A stretch of 64,000 nt of DNA from Bacteroidota bacterium (GCA_024279425.1 JAJRRO010000010.1:1-64000), one strand, 5' to 3'. Positions 46,693 through 56,163 are shown, numbered from the stretch's first letter. Notes: generated by a model from the sequence alone, not told the origin. Numbers and translations: made by a program.

Positions 46693-46741
46693 CGTTTGGG
46701 GGTGATGTTCTTTTTAGAGTTTATTAATTCGGTTACGAATA

Positions 46742-46999
46742 TTACGATAATTTGGGTTTGTCTTTTTTCGTAGTAAAAGCCAAAGCCTTCTTTATACGAG
46801 AGTTTTTAAACTTGTATAATCGTGCTACTTTTTTTTTGGTAATAGCCTTAACTTCTTTAAAATTGCTAGAAGTGCCAATCCCACTATCCAAAACAGCGCC
46901 CATTTTAAGAGGTTCCACTGTATCATAATCTTGTGTGTTTTGTGCTAGAGCCATAGCTCCGAAAAAAAGAATAAAAATAAGAGTGATAATTGCTTTCAT
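46742..46999 (-). CDS. Small secreted paralog family, member 1
   Basis: An 85-residue protein with a signal peptide (MKAIITLIFILFFGAMALAQ) and a short acidic linker. The conserved C-terminal block is VARLYKFKNSRIKKALAF followed by TTKKDKPKLS. Three other genes in the window (47610, 52238, 55772) encode the same block. The mature protein is about 65 residues, very basic at the end, without cysteines. The function is unknown. Its upstream region has the leader described at 47000-47106. Confidence 0.75.
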   Translation of the reverse strand: MKAIITLIFILFFGAMALAQNTQDYDTVEPLKMGAVLDSGIGTSSNFKEVKAITKKKVARLYKFKNSRIKKALAFTTKKDKPKLS

Positions 47000-47106
47000 G
47001 ACTTGGGGTCTTGCTATATAAAGATAACCCCGTATACAGCTCTAGGAGGGTTGTAAATCGTTGAAAGTCAATGATTTTTCGGTTATCGAAAAAAGTTTGG
47101 ATAAAG
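47000..47106 (-). promoter_or_regulatory. Conserved leader and promoter block of the small secreted paralogs
   Basis: On the minus strand, CTTTATCC is followed at fixed distance by ACCGAAAAAT, then CGATTTACAACCC, then a stem-loop (GGGGT paired with ACCCC, 47005-47031), then AAGTC directly before the ATG. The gene at 52456 has the same blocks with identical spacing between CTTTATCC and ACAACCC (51 bp between block starts), but a stem of different sequence. Nothing is visible in this leader as a Shine-Dalgarno. The ACAACCC block could be the -35 part of an ECF-type promoter; this is a guess. Confidence 0.55.
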
Positions 47107-47609
47107 TGCAGGGAAAGTTGGATAAACGTTTTGGAGACCAAAAGCCATTTATCGATAAATAGTGGTGTTAAACGATATTTTGATAAGTATTTATATAGGT
47201 TTCTGAACCAATATTTTTATGGAAGTCATCTATTCAATATAGGAATTCGGCTAGTGGGTCTAAAGATTCAAAAAACAAACCACTTGCTATCTTCCATGGA
47301 AATCAATGGAGTTGATACTTCTTCAAAACTGAAATTAAGGACCTCGGTGAAGACTAAGAATTCGGTTTAAAAAGGCAAACCATCCGGGCATATCCTGCAG
47401 CATCACCCAAAATTCAAATATCGGTATATTTCTATTTCCATGAAGAAAGACGAAAAAGAAGTTTGGATGAATATCTTCCGAGTTGACTTTGGGGGTAAAA
47501 ATTGACAAACAAAGCCATTATAGATTGGTGGTAATAGGAATCACTTTATCCGCATAAAGTCAATTGATAACAAAAAAATGTACTGGATGTTAAAAAGAGA
47601 TACTTGACC
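47107..47609. other. Non-coding stretch between two small secreted paralogs
   Basis: About 500 bp. It includes the dyad TTTATCGATAAA (about 47148-47159), which may serve the upstream region of member 1. Short open frames on the plus strand (for example 47071-47370) have no family resemblance and unusual composition. I see no supported gene. Confidence 0.5.
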
Positions 47610-47849
47610 CTAAGCCAGCTTCAAACGTCCCTTCTTGGTACTAAATGCCAAGGCGCTTTTTATTTTAGAATGTTTAAACTTATAAATACCAGTCAGGTTA
47701 TTTTTGCTTTTCAAGGAAGATTTGTATAACGGGGTAGTCAATACAAAACCCTTTTCCTGTAGGTGTATTTTCTTTTGGTGGCTTTTGTCCTGGGCATGGG
47801 AAATAGCTCCTATACATAAAAATACTGTCAGCAAGAAAAAGGTTCGCAT
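47610..47849 (-). CDS. Small secreted paralog family, member 2
   Basis: A 79-residue protein with a signal peptide (MRTFFLLTVFLCIGAISHAQ) and the family's C-terminal block in diverged form (GIYKFKHSKIKSALAF followed by STKKGRLKLA). Upstream it keeps the element GTCAGTTATC, as in members 3 and 4 (GTCAGTTACC), but not the stem-loop leader. Its 360-bp upstream space (47850-48209) has several short ACCGTTAA/ATCGATGAA-like direct and inverted repeats and no gene. Confidence 0.7.
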   Translation of the reverse strand: MRTFFLLTVFLCIGAISHAQDKSHQKKIHLQEKGFVLTTPLYKSSLKSKNNLTGIYKFKHSKIKSALAFSTKKGRLKLA

Positions 47850-48209
47850 AGCTTTAGTTCGTTTGGTTCCCTTTGATAACTGACGATGGTCTGTTTTCCT
47901 TTATAATTATTCGATAAAAAGTATTATTTTACCGTTAAACTGTACTTTTACCGATGAAATACATAGTTTCATCGAGGAACTCCATTTTTCATTAACACAC
48001 TTTATCGGTTTTTTTTAGTAGTTCATCGATAATTGTAAATATTCAAAGTATCCTAAAATTCGAAAATGAGATTGTTTAAGGAATGTTTTCCAACAGTCGG
48101 GGTTCAATCCGCTGATAAGAAATCAGAATAATCAATGGCGCAATTTCAAGAATTATAATAACCTTACCATAACCCTGACACTTAATAAGGGATACAGATC
48201 AAGCCTCCT

Positions 48210-50768
48210 CTACCTTACTTCTTTACGAAGTACTTGTAGTGGTGGGCTACTTATTACACTTCTGCTGTTTACCAAACCAATGACCAACACCAATAGGGTT
48301 ATCCCTGGTAAGAGAATCAAAAAAGGTTCCATAGTAGGAACGAACGGAGTTTTAAAAACAAATACAGCCAGCAATTGACTACCGAACAACGAAAGTAAAA
48401 TGCCAATACCACTTCCCAAAACTCCCAAATACAAATATTCTAAAGCTGTGATTTTCAAAATCTGTCGACTACGTGCTCCAATGGTCCGGAGGAGTACGCT
48501 TTCCTTGATACGCTGATATTTACTATTACGTACGGAGCCTATCAAAACAATAATACCCGTTAGAATACTAAAAAAAGCCATAAAATTGATTGCCCAAGAG
48601 ATTTTATCCAAGATACTTTCTATAATGGTTATGACCTGCCTTAAATCGATAATGGAGACATTGGGGAATTTACGCACCAATTCTTGCTGCAATTCTGCCG
48701 AAGCCCTTTCATTGGGCACGTTGGTAGACAATACATTAAACTGCGGGGCATTCTCCAATACCCCTTTGGGAAATATAATAGAAAAATTCATTTGCATACG
48801 GCTCCAATCCACCTCACGAATACTACCTACAACAGTTTCCATAAGCACCCCTTGCACATTAAAGACCATACTGTCCCCAATTACAACTTGCGCATCTCTG
48901 GCCACATTGTCTGACAATGAAATAGGATAAGGTTTTTCGTTGGTTGTAACCTCAGGAACCCAATTCCCTTCGGTCAAAGTTTCTGTAGCAATCAATGCCC
49001 CGCGATACGTGGCCCTAAATTCGTGATACAATATCCATTTGTTTATGGTGGTTAGCGTATCTAAACGCATATCGTTCACCGGTCTACCCTTAATACTATG
49101 AACCCTCATGGTCACAATGGGTATATTGTCAATGACCGGCAAACCTTTGAGAGTTATACTGTTTAGAACGGCATCCTTTTGATGGGTCTGTACGTCGAGC
49201 AAAATAATATTGGCCTTTTGCTCACTGTTGTCCAAGGCCGTTTTTGCCAATAAGATATCCTTTGTGAAATATAGTGTACTAATAAGAAAGGTCCCCACTC
49301 CAATGGCCAAGATTAGAACCATTGTCTGATTATTCGGCCTGAAAAGATTCAGTAAGCTTTGACGTGCGATAAAGCCCCATGAGGTTGGGAAATACTTTTT
49401 TATTCCTTTCATGAATAAAGTAGCGATTCCTGACAATATCGAAAAAGTTACTAAGATACCCATAACAAAAGCCAAGGCAATTTTCCAATTTTCAAGTAAC
49501 CAAAGTGAAAACAAAAAGATAAACAGAAGAATGACGATTAGCACCAAAATAGAAGCTTTTCGCGACTTGGTATTATCCACTTCCTGAATGCGCAACACTT
49601 GTAAAGGCGAAACATACCACGTACCCAGTAAGGGTGAAAGCGCAAATAAGACCGACATAAAGACTCCAAGCAGCAGGCCTAACAAGATGGGTTGTGCCGA
49701 CAGTGTAATCTGAACTTCAAAGGGTAGAAAATCCTGAAGGATAAATGGGAAAAGCTGTTGTAGAGATACTCCAGCAAAGGTACCAAGGAGTCCTCCCAAT
49801 AAACCCATTCCAGCTATTTGGATAAGATATATTGAGAATGTCTGTTTTCGGGTGGCCCCAATGCACTTAAGAACGGCCACAGCACGCAATTTTTCTTTAA
49901 TGTAAATATGTACTGAACTGGCTATGCCCACACAACCCAATAAGAGGGCGATAAAAGCCACTAGATTCATAAACTTACCCACATTTTCATAACGACGACC
50001 TAGTCGCTGACTGGTTTGGGTATGGGTATCCATATCAGCATTTTCAACATCGAGCACCGGGTCAATTTCCTTGTAAATTTTTTCTAAATCTGTAGTGGCG
50101 TCTACCCTGAAATAATAATTGTACCCTACCCTACTTCCTTTTTGTAAGAGCCCTGTGTTTTCAATAAAACGATATGGAATTATTATGGGTGGAGCAATCG
50201 AAGCGGATATGGCAGTACTTCCAGGTGCGGATTTTAATGATCCAATAATGGGAAAGGTTAATTCTCCAATCTTGACGCTATCCCCAAGTTGTAGGTCAAA
50301 TTGTAGCATCACGGTAGCATCGACCAAGGCTCCTTCAGCGTTATGGTACTCTTTTGCGGCAGAAGCGGGTTCGGTCTCCAGCTTACCGTATATAGGAAAA
50401 TCACCTTCTATTCCCCGTACTTGCACTAATTTTGTGGCTTTTCCTTTTGAAAAAGCGGCCATGGAGACAAATTTAACTTCCATACCTTCTGCCCCACCCA
50501 AGGAGTCAATGATTCCCTGTACCCTTTCATTGGGCAATTGATCACTATCAATAAGATAATCAGCACCCATAAGTGCCTTGGATTGCAATGTGATATTTTG
50601 CTTTAAATTTTCACTAAAAGACTGTATCGAAACTACAGCCGCAATTCCCAAAATAATTGAGGCCATAAAAAGCATCAATCTCCTGCCACTGGCCTTGCCA
50701 TCTCGCCAAGCCATTTTTAAAAGCCAACTAAAGCCTGCTTTAGTAGTATTTTTTGAAGTCTTGCTCAC
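48210..50768 (-). CDS. YbbP-like ABC transporter permease
   Basis: The 852-residue protein has about ten transmembrane helices with two FtsX-type permease domains (around residues 265-400 and 730-850) and a large periplasmic part. It overlaps the ATPase gene by 4 bp (50765-50768). The pair matches the YbbA-YbbP exporter of unknown substrate. In E. coli it is encoded divergently from the esterase gene tesA, and the same divergent arrangement is present here. Confidence 0.9.
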   Translation of the reverse strand: MSKTSKNTTKAGFSWLLKMAWRDGKASGRRLMLFMASIILGIAAVVSIQSFSENLKQNITLQSKALMGADYLIDSDQLPNERVQGIIDSLGGAEGMEVKFVSMAAFSKGKATKLVQVRGIEGDFPIYGKLETEPASAAKEYHNAEGALVDATVMLQFDLQLGDSVKIGELTFPIIGSLKSAPGSTAISASIAPPIIIPYRFIENTGLLQKGSRVGYNYYFRVDATTDLEKIYKEIDPVLDVENADMDTHTQTSQRLGRRYENVGKFMNLVAFIALLLGCVGIASSVHIYIKEKLRAVAVLKCIGATRKQTFSIYLIQIAGMGLLGGLLGTFAGVSLQQLFPFILQDFLPFEVQITLSAQPILLGLLLGVFMSVLFALSPLLGTWYVSPLQVLRIQEVDNTKSRKASILVLIVILLFIFLFSLWLLENWKIALAFVMGILVTFSILSGIATLFMKGIKKYFPTSWGFIARQSLLNLFRPNNQTMVLILAIGVGTFLISTLYFTKDILLAKTALDNSEQKANIILLDVQTHQKDAVLNSITLKGLPVIDNIPIVTMRVHSIKGRPVNDMRLDTLTTINKWILYHEFRATYRGALIATETLTEGNWVPEVTTNEKPYPISLSDNVARDAQVVIGDSMVFNVQGVLMETVVGSIREVDWSRMQMNFSIIFPKGVLENAPQFNVLSTNVPNERASAELQQELVRKFPNVSIIDLRQVITIIESILDKISWAINFMAFFSILTGIIVLIGSVRNSKYQRIKESVLLRTIGARSRQILKITALEYLYLGVLGSGIGILLSLFGSQLLAVFVFKTPFVPTMEPFLILLPGITLLVLVIGLVNSRSVISSPPLQVLRKEVR

Positions 50769-51454
50769 AAAGGTATGGTGCTTTCGTTAGCCATTATTTT
50801 TCCTCCCTTTAATCGAAGTATATGTTGGTTTCTTTTGGCCAAATCAAGATCATGGGTCACTATGACCAGGGTCGTACCAGCTTCTTGGTTTAAATCAAAA
50901 AGCAATTGTACTACTTTTTGTCCTGTTTCCTCGTCAAGGTTTCCTGTCGGTTCATCAGCAAACAGTATCGAAGGGCCATTTGAAAAAGCGCGGGCCAAAG
51001 CAACACGTTGTTGTTCTCCACCAGAAAGTTGGGAAGGATAATGGTGCATTCGATCTGCCAACCCTACCTTGCCTAACAATTCCTTGGCCTTAGCACCGGC
51101 GTTTTTCGCACCTTGCAATTCTAAAGGAACACTCACATTTTCTAAAGCCGTTAATGTAGACAGCAATTGAAAGTCCTGAAAAATAAAACCCACATTGTTG
51201 TTTCTAAGTAACGCACGCTCATCCTCATCCATAGCACTTAGCTCAGAACCACAGAGTTCAATGGTGCCAAAATCAGGTTGGTCAAGCCCTGCACAAAGCC
51301 CCAATAAGGTGGTTTTTCCACTGCCTGATGGACCCACAATGGCAAAGGTATCTCCTTCTTCTATATCAAAAGAAATATCATCCAATACCGTCAGTGCCTT
51401 GGAACCGCTCGTATATGTTTTCTTCAGATTACGAACGTTTAATATCTTTGCCAT
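50765..51454 (-). CDS. YbbA-like ABC transporter ATPase
   Basis: The 229-residue ABC ATPase has Walker A GPSGSGKTTLLGLCAG, the signature LSGGEQQRVALARAF, Walker B ILFADEPTGNLDEETG and the H-loop VTHDLDLAKR. It is of the LolD/MacB type, which couples to FtsX-like permeases, and the permease overlaps it by 4 bp. It is divergent from the SGNH esterase (51529). Confidence 0.93.
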   Translation of the reverse strand: MAKILNVRNLKKTYTSGSKALTVLDDISFDIEEGDTFAIVGPSGSGKTTLLGLCAGLDQPDFGTIELCGSELSAMDEDERALLRNNNVGFIFQDFQLLSTLTALENVSVPLELQGAKNAGAKAKELLGKVGLADRMHHYPSQLSGGEQQRVALARAFSNGPSILFADEPTGNLDEETGQKVVQLLFDLNQEAGTTLVIVTHDLDLAKRNQHILRLKGGKIMANESTIPL

Positions 51455-51528
51455 ATTCCATTTTTATAGTTTACATTGGCCAAAGAGGCAATTTAAGGAA
51501 ATGATTTTGATATTTTGACCCTATACCT

Positions 51529-52221
51529 ATGCATACAATCTTAAAGTTTAGTTATTTATTGATGTTTCTTTTTTTGCTTTCTTGCGGGGAGAAAGTCGAT
51601 AAACAGGTTGAAAGCAAAACGACCGAAGTTATAGGAGATGAAAAAACACCTTTAGTAGAAACAGCGCAAAAAATCATCTTGTTCTTTGGCAATAGCCTTA
51701 CAGCGGGGATGGGATTAGACCCGGAGGAGGCATTTCCAGCGGTCATCCAGAAAAAATTGGATTCATTGCAGTTTGATTATGAGGTAATCAATGCTGGACT
51801 AAGTGGTGAAACCACTGCAAGTGGAAAAAACAGGTTGAACTGGGTGCTAAACCAAAAAGTCGACGTTTTTATTTTAGAACTTGGCGCCAATGATGGGTTA
51901 CGGGGTATACCACTTGAAGAAACCCGAAACAACCTTCAGGCAATCATTACCGCAGTACTTGAGAAAAATCAAGATACAAAGATAATATTGGCCGGAATGC
52001 AGATTCCACCTAATATGGGAAAAGACTATACCACTGAATTTCGGGAAATCTTTCCAATATTATCCGAAAAGAACACTACACACCTTATTCCTTTTTTGCT
52101 GGAAGATGTTGCCGGGATTCCAGAATTAAATCAAGGAGATGGTATTCACCCTACTACCGAAGGACAAAAAATCGTGGCAAATAATGTTTGGGAAATTTTA
52201 AAGGAGGTTGTTACGAAATAA
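51529..52221 (+). CDS. SGNH-family lysophospholipase/arylesterase lipoprotein (TesA-like)
   Basis: The 230-residue protein is a lipoprotein (FLLSCGE, Cys 19). The SGNH blocks are present: block I FFGNSLTAGMGL with the nucleophile Ser, GLSGETTASG with the oxyanion Gly, ELGANDGLRG with the Asn, and DGIHPTTEG with the catalytic Asp and His. It fits the TesA family of periplasmic esterases. The spacer to ybbA is 74 bp. The next gene starts on the other strand 17 bp beyond its stop. Confidence 0.93.
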   Translation: MHTILKFSYLLMFLFLLSCGEKVDKQVESKTTEVIGDEKTPLVETAQKIILFFGNSLTAGMGLDPEEAFPAVIQKKLDSLQFDYEVINAGLSGETTASGKNRLNWVLNQKVDVFILELGANDGLRGIPLEETRNNLQAIITAVLEKNQDTKIILAGMQIPPNMGKDYTTEFREIFPILSEKNTTHLIPFLLEDVAGIPELNQGDGIHPTTEGQKIVANNVWEILKEVVTK

Positions 52222-52237
52222 AGGTGTTGAAGTTTTC

Positions 52238-52456
52238 TTAAGCCAATTTAGCTTTGTTTCTTTTAGTGGTAAAAGATAACGCTTTCTTTACTCTAGCATT
52301 CTGGAACTTGTACAAACGAGCCACCGTATTCTCATTAGAGGTAGAAGTAACGATGGTCATTTCAACAGTTTCTACCTTAACATCGGCCTTGGTATCTTGG
52401 GCCTGGGCAGTTACTCCGATTGTAAGAACAAAAATTAAAGTTAAGATAGTTTTCAT
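52238..52456 (-). CDS. Small secreted paralog family, member 3
   Basis: A 72-residue protein (MKTILTLIFVLTIGVTAQAQ signal), then an acidic and valine-rich linker. The family block is VARLYKFQNARVKKALSF followed by TTKRNKAKLA. The ATG at 52456 is preceded by AAGTC and an 11-bp stem-loop; starting at 52501 would put the stem in coding sequence. Nearly identical to member 4 at 55772-55990. Mature product is about 52 residues with a basic tail. Confidence 0.75.
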   Translation of the reverse strand: MKTILTLIFVLTIGVTAQAQDTKADVKVETVEMTIVTSTSNENTVARLYKFQNARVKKALSFTTKRNKAKLA

Positions 52457-52629
52457 GACTTGCGTTTTTATATAATAAAAACGCAGCATGGTGTATCCCA
52501 CGGGGTTGTAAATCGCTCAAAACCCCTTATTTTTCGGTAACTGACAATAATCCGGATAAAGCGTAAAAAATGCTCGACGAACGTAACCAACGCTAAAAAC
52601 ACCTTACCGAAGGTTTGTGCATTTCGTCG
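52239..52629. repeat. Direct repeat, left copy (391 bp)
   Basis: It contains the member 3 gene and its upstream region. By eye about nine in ten bases match the right copy at 55773-56163, with the same length and orientation. Identity stops close to the coding start of the sulfatase side and just inside the tail beyond the shared TGCTCGACGAACGT segment. It lies directly 5' of the first sulfatase gene. Confidence 0.8.
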
Positions 52630-52767
52630 TAAATTTCTATCTTAATTTCTCGAGGAAACACCTTTTTTTTGTTCAGAGCAAGGTATCCAACTCATTCGCG
52701 CTAAACTTTTTAACTATAGTATTACCTTTAATGGATACGTGACCAAGACTCATTATACTATTGATCC

Positions 52768-54312
52768 ATGAAAAAACAATTGTTGATTGCCATACTACTA
52801 CTAAGTATTTTATATGCCTGCGATACCGAAAAACCAGTAGCCAAAAAACCAAATATCGTATTGATCATGGCCGACGATATCGGCATATCAGACATCGGTA
52901 GTTACGGCGGGGAGATAAAAACTCCAAATATTGATTTTTTGGCGAATGAAGGGTTGAGATTCAAGACCTTCTATAATATGGCCAAATGCAATCCCACACG
53001 TTCCTCAATGCTGACCGGACTATATAGGGGTGGAAGTGGAGCCGTTCATTTGGCGCATCTTACAAAAAAAGCAGGGTATTACAATATTATGAGTGGCAAG
53101 GAACATTTTGACAAATGGGTGCCCGATTATTGTAAGGCCGAGAATGTGTTTGACCATTCGTTCACTTTTTGGGCCACTACAGAATATTTTTTACCTCCTT
53201 CCGGAAAATTTGAAAGGCCTTTTTATTTAGAGGGACAAGAAATCGATGCCAGCGAAATTCAGCATGAGCAATCTCCGATGTACAAAACCGATTTTATCAC
53301 TGATTATGCACTGAGTTGGTTGGATGATACCTTCGAACAAGAAAATCCATTTTTCCTTTATTTACCCTATCATGCCGCCCATTACCCACTACAAGCAAGA
53401 CCAGATGATATTGCAAAATATAGAGGAATATATTTAAAAGGATGGGACTCTTTGCGCCAAGAGCGTTTTAAAAAAATGAAAGAACTTGAAGTACTGCCCA
53501 AAAATGCGCTATTAAGTCCGCCTGAAGGGAATTTGAATACTTTCAGAGGACCTTTGATACTCGATTATACCGATTATCATCCTTGGGAAAGTCTTTCAAA
53601 TAGCAAAAAAGATTCGCTCGATTTGGAAATGGCCGTATATGCAGCGATCATAGACAGAATGGATCAGAACATTGGTCGTGTTTTGGACAAATTAAGAGAT
53701 AAGGGTGAATTGGAAAATACCATTATCATGTTTTTGGTCGATAATGGTTCCTGCCCTTTTTATTCGAACAAAATTAAGGATGTAGGACCCGGACCTGCCA
53801 ATTCGTATTGGAGTTTACGCTCTAGCTGGGCAAATTTGGCAAATACACCCTATAGACAATTTAAGCAATGTGGTCATGAAGGTGGAAGTCATACTCCATT
53901 TATTGCCTATTGGCCGGGTGTTATCGAGCCTGGCACCATAACCGATCAACCCGGTCATGTCGTAGACGTTGCCCCCACATTCTTGGATATTCTACAAACG
54001 CAATATCCCGATAGTATCAATGGACATAAGACCATACCACTTGCGGGCAATTCATTGCTTCCAATTTTAAAGGGCGAAAAACGGAAAGAGCCCGAGTACT
54101 TTATCTCAGGTTTGGATAAATTTAGAATGTTCAGAAAAGGAGATTATAAAATAGTTCGATTAAATGGAGGAAATTGGGAGTTATACAATTTACGACAAGA
54201 TCCAACAGAACTCAATAATCTCTCAAAATCCCATCCGGAAAAACTGAAGGAATTATCGGAGGATTACAAGACTCTGGAGCCTGAATTGAACAAGAGCAGC
54301 TATGCCCTCTAA
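52768..54312 (+). CDS. Lipoprotein sulfatase, formylglycine type (first of tandem pair)
   Basis: The 514-residue protein is a lipoprotein (LYAC, Cys 18). It has the sulfatase N-terminal metal site VLIMADDIGISDIGSYGGE and the modification motif CNPTRSSMLTG (C-x-P-x-R), whose Cys becomes formylglycine. Later motifs are PYHAAHYPLQ, FLVDNGSCP and GHEGGSHTPF. It removes sulfate from a polysaccharide or other ester; no glycoside hydrolase is adjacent to name the substrate. The maturase is not in the window. Confidence 0.92.
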   Translation: MKKQLLIAILLLSILYACDTEKPVAKKPNIVLIMADDIGISDIGSYGGEIKTPNIDFLANEGLRFKTFYNMAKCNPTRSSMLTGLYRGGSGAVHLAHLTKKAGYYNIMSGKEHFDKWVPDYCKAENVFDHSFTFWATTEYFLPPSGKFERPFYLEGQEIDASEIQHEQSPMYKTDFITDYALSWLDDTFEQENPFFLYLPYHAAHYPLQARPDDIAKYRGIYLKGWDSLRQERFKKMKELEVLPKNALLSPPEGNLNTFRGPLILDYTDYHPWESLSNSKKDSLDLEMAVYAAIIDRMDQNIGRVLDKLRDKGELENTIIMFLVDNGSCPFYSNKIKDVGPGPANSYWSLRSSWANLANTPYRQFKQCGHEGGSHTPFIAYWPGVIEPGTITDQPGHVVDVAPTFLDILQTQYPDSINGHKTIPLAGNSLLPILKGEKRKEPEYFISGLDKFRMFRKGDYKIVRLNGGNWELYNLRQDPTELNNLSKSHPEKLKELSEDYKTLEPELNKSSYAL

Positions 54313-54358
54313 AGGCTATACTAAACCCAATGAAGTTATCCAATTAGTTGAACCTATT

Positions 54359-55756
54359 ATGAAATACCTTGCGTTACTATCGCTATTTGTCTTTTTCAAT
54401 GCTTGCAAAATTGATAAGGAAACGATAGCCAAACCCAATATCATACTAATCAATATAGATGATCTTGGGTATAAGGATTTGGGCTTTATGGGTAGCGAAT
54501 ACTATAACACCCCCCATATTGATGCTTTGGCAAAATCCGGAATGATCTTTACCAATGGTTATGCAGCTGCAGCCAATTGTGCACCAAGTAGGGCCTCGAT
54601 AATGACTGGAAAATGGACTACACGCCACGGTATATACACCGTAGGTTCCTCGGAAAGGGGGGAATCAAAATACAGAAAATTAATCTCAACGGTCAATACC
54701 GTAACCTTAACAAAAAACCACAGTGTATTACCTGGAATATTACAAAGAAATGGGTACCAAACTATTCACGCTGGCAAGTGGCATTTGAGTGATTCACCTT
54801 TGGATTATGGATTTGACATCAATATTGGTGGTGGGCACAATGGGCATCCCAAGAGTTATTATCCACCCTATGGTAATGTACAGTTAAAAAATTCGGGTAG
54901 GGAATATCTAACTGATTTAATTATGGAATATACTATTGAATCGTTAGATTCTATAGATCGGCCATTTTTCCTAAACTATGCACCTTATGCCGTGCACACG
55001 CCCATTCACCCAGTTGACAGTTTATTGGTCAAGTATGCTAACAAAACGGCTTGGAAGGGTCAGAACAATCCCAAATATGCCACCATGATCGAGAATTTGG
55101 ATAGAAATATAGGGATGTTGGTGTCGACCTTAAAGAGAAACGAACTATTAGATAATACCTTTATTGTTTTTACATCGGACAATGGTGGACTGTACGGAAT
55201 TACAAAACAACATCCATTGCGTGCTGGAAAGGGTAGCTATTATGAAGGGGGTATTCGAGAACCTTTCTTTTTTGTGTGGGAAGGAAATATAAAAGCCAGT
55301 TCAAAGAATGATGTCCCAATTACTCATTTGGATTTATTCCCAACCTTGCTGCAGGTTGCTGAAATTGAAACAGAAATCCATGCCACTGATGGAATAAACC
55401 TTGTACCGCTCCTTCAGCAAAAAGTCACCGATATAGAACGACCACTCTTTTGGCATTTCCCTATTTATTTACAGGCCTACAATGTCCATGACAACGAAAA
55501 TAGGGATTCACTCTTCAGAACGCGTCCAGGATCGGTAATCCGTAAAGGGAATTGGAAATTACATTTCTATTTTGAAAATAATGAAATGGAATTATACAAC
55601 CTTGCCGATGATATCAGTGAAAGGAAAAATTTGGCTGAAATCCATCCCAAAAAAGTAGAGGAACTCTTAGAACAATTAAAAACTTGGTGGAAAGGAACAA
55701 ATGCGCCCATTCCGATGGAAAGGAATCCAGAATATGATAGTATGCCAATCGAATAG
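54359..55756 (+). CDS. Lipoprotein sulfatase, formylglycine type (second of tandem pair)
   Basis: The 465-residue protein has a lipobox (FFNAC, about residue 15). It has the metal motif LINIDDLGYKDLGFMG, the modification motif CAPSRASIMTG, TIHAGKWHLSDSPLDYG, and FTSDNGGLYG. The ATG at 54359 starts the signal; an in-frame start at 54302 would overlap the first sulfatase. Different in sequence from the first sulfatase, so probably different substrate position or sugar. Confidence 0.92.
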   Translation: MKYLALLSLFVFFNACKIDKETIAKPNIILINIDDLGYKDLGFMGSEYYNTPHIDALAKSGMIFTNGYAAAANCAPSRASIMTGKWTTRHGIYTVGSSERGESKYRKLISTVNTVTLTKNHSVLPGILQRNGYQTIHAGKWHLSDSPLDYGFDINIGGGHNGHPKSYYPPYGNVQLKNSGREYLTDLIMEYTIESLDSIDRPFFLNYAPYAVHTPIHPVDSLLVKYANKTAWKGQNNPKYATMIENLDRNIGMLVSTLKRNELLDNTFIVFTSDNGGLYGITKQHPLRAGKGSYYEGGIREPFFFVWEGNIKASSKNDVPITHLDLFPTLLQVAEIETEIHATDGINLVPLLQQKVTDIERPLFWHFPIYLQAYNVHDNENRDSLFRTRPGSVIRKGNWKLHFYFENNEMELYNLADDISERKNLAEIHPKKVEELLEQLKTWWKGTNAPIPMERNPEYDSMPIE

Positions 55757-55771
55757 AAACCTTAACTGTGA

Positions 55772-55990
55772 CTAAGCCAATTTAGCCTTGTTTCTTTTAG
55801 TGGTAAAAGATAAAGCTTTCTTTACTCTAGCATTCTGAAACTTATATAAACGAGCTACGGTGTTCTCGTTAGAGGTAGAAGTAACGATGGTCATTTCAAC
55901 AGTTTCAACCTTAACATCTGACTTGGTATCTTGGGCTTGGGCAGTTACTCCGATCGTAAGAACAAAAATTAAAGTAAAGATAGTTTTCAT
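55772..55990 (-). CDS. Small secreted paralog family, member 4
   Basis: A 72-residue protein, nearly identical to member 3; only a few residues differ (for example SDVKVET in place of ADVKVET). It has the same signal, C-terminal block and 5' stem-loop (55995-56019). It ends with TAG where member 3 ends with TAA. It converges on the second sulfatase 15 bp from its stop. Confidence 0.75.
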   Translation of the reverse strand: MKTIFTLIFVLTIGVTAQAQDTKSDVKVETVEMTIVTSTSNENTVARLYKFQNARVKKALSFTTKRNKAKLA

Positions 55991-56163
55991 GACTTGCGTT
56001 TTTATATAATAAAAACGCAGTATGACGTATCCCACAGGGTCGCAAATCGCCCAAAACCCCTTATTTTTCGGTAACTGACAATAATCAGGATAAAGTGTAA
56101 AAAATGCTCGACGAACGTGCCGAGCCTCTAAAACACCTTACCGAAGGTTCGTGCATTTCATCG
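55773..56163. repeat. Direct repeat, right copy (391 bp)
   Basis: Second copy of the 52239-52629 unit, same orientation, same length. The two copies bracket both sulfatase genes (3.1 kb between). Sequence beyond 56163, up to the VOC gene at 56239, is unrelated. Confidence 0.8.

Noticed and set aside
47071-47370. 99-residue plus-strand frame between two small secreted genes
   Set aside because: It overlaps the conserved leader of member 1, has no domain, signal or recognisable start context, and unusual composition.
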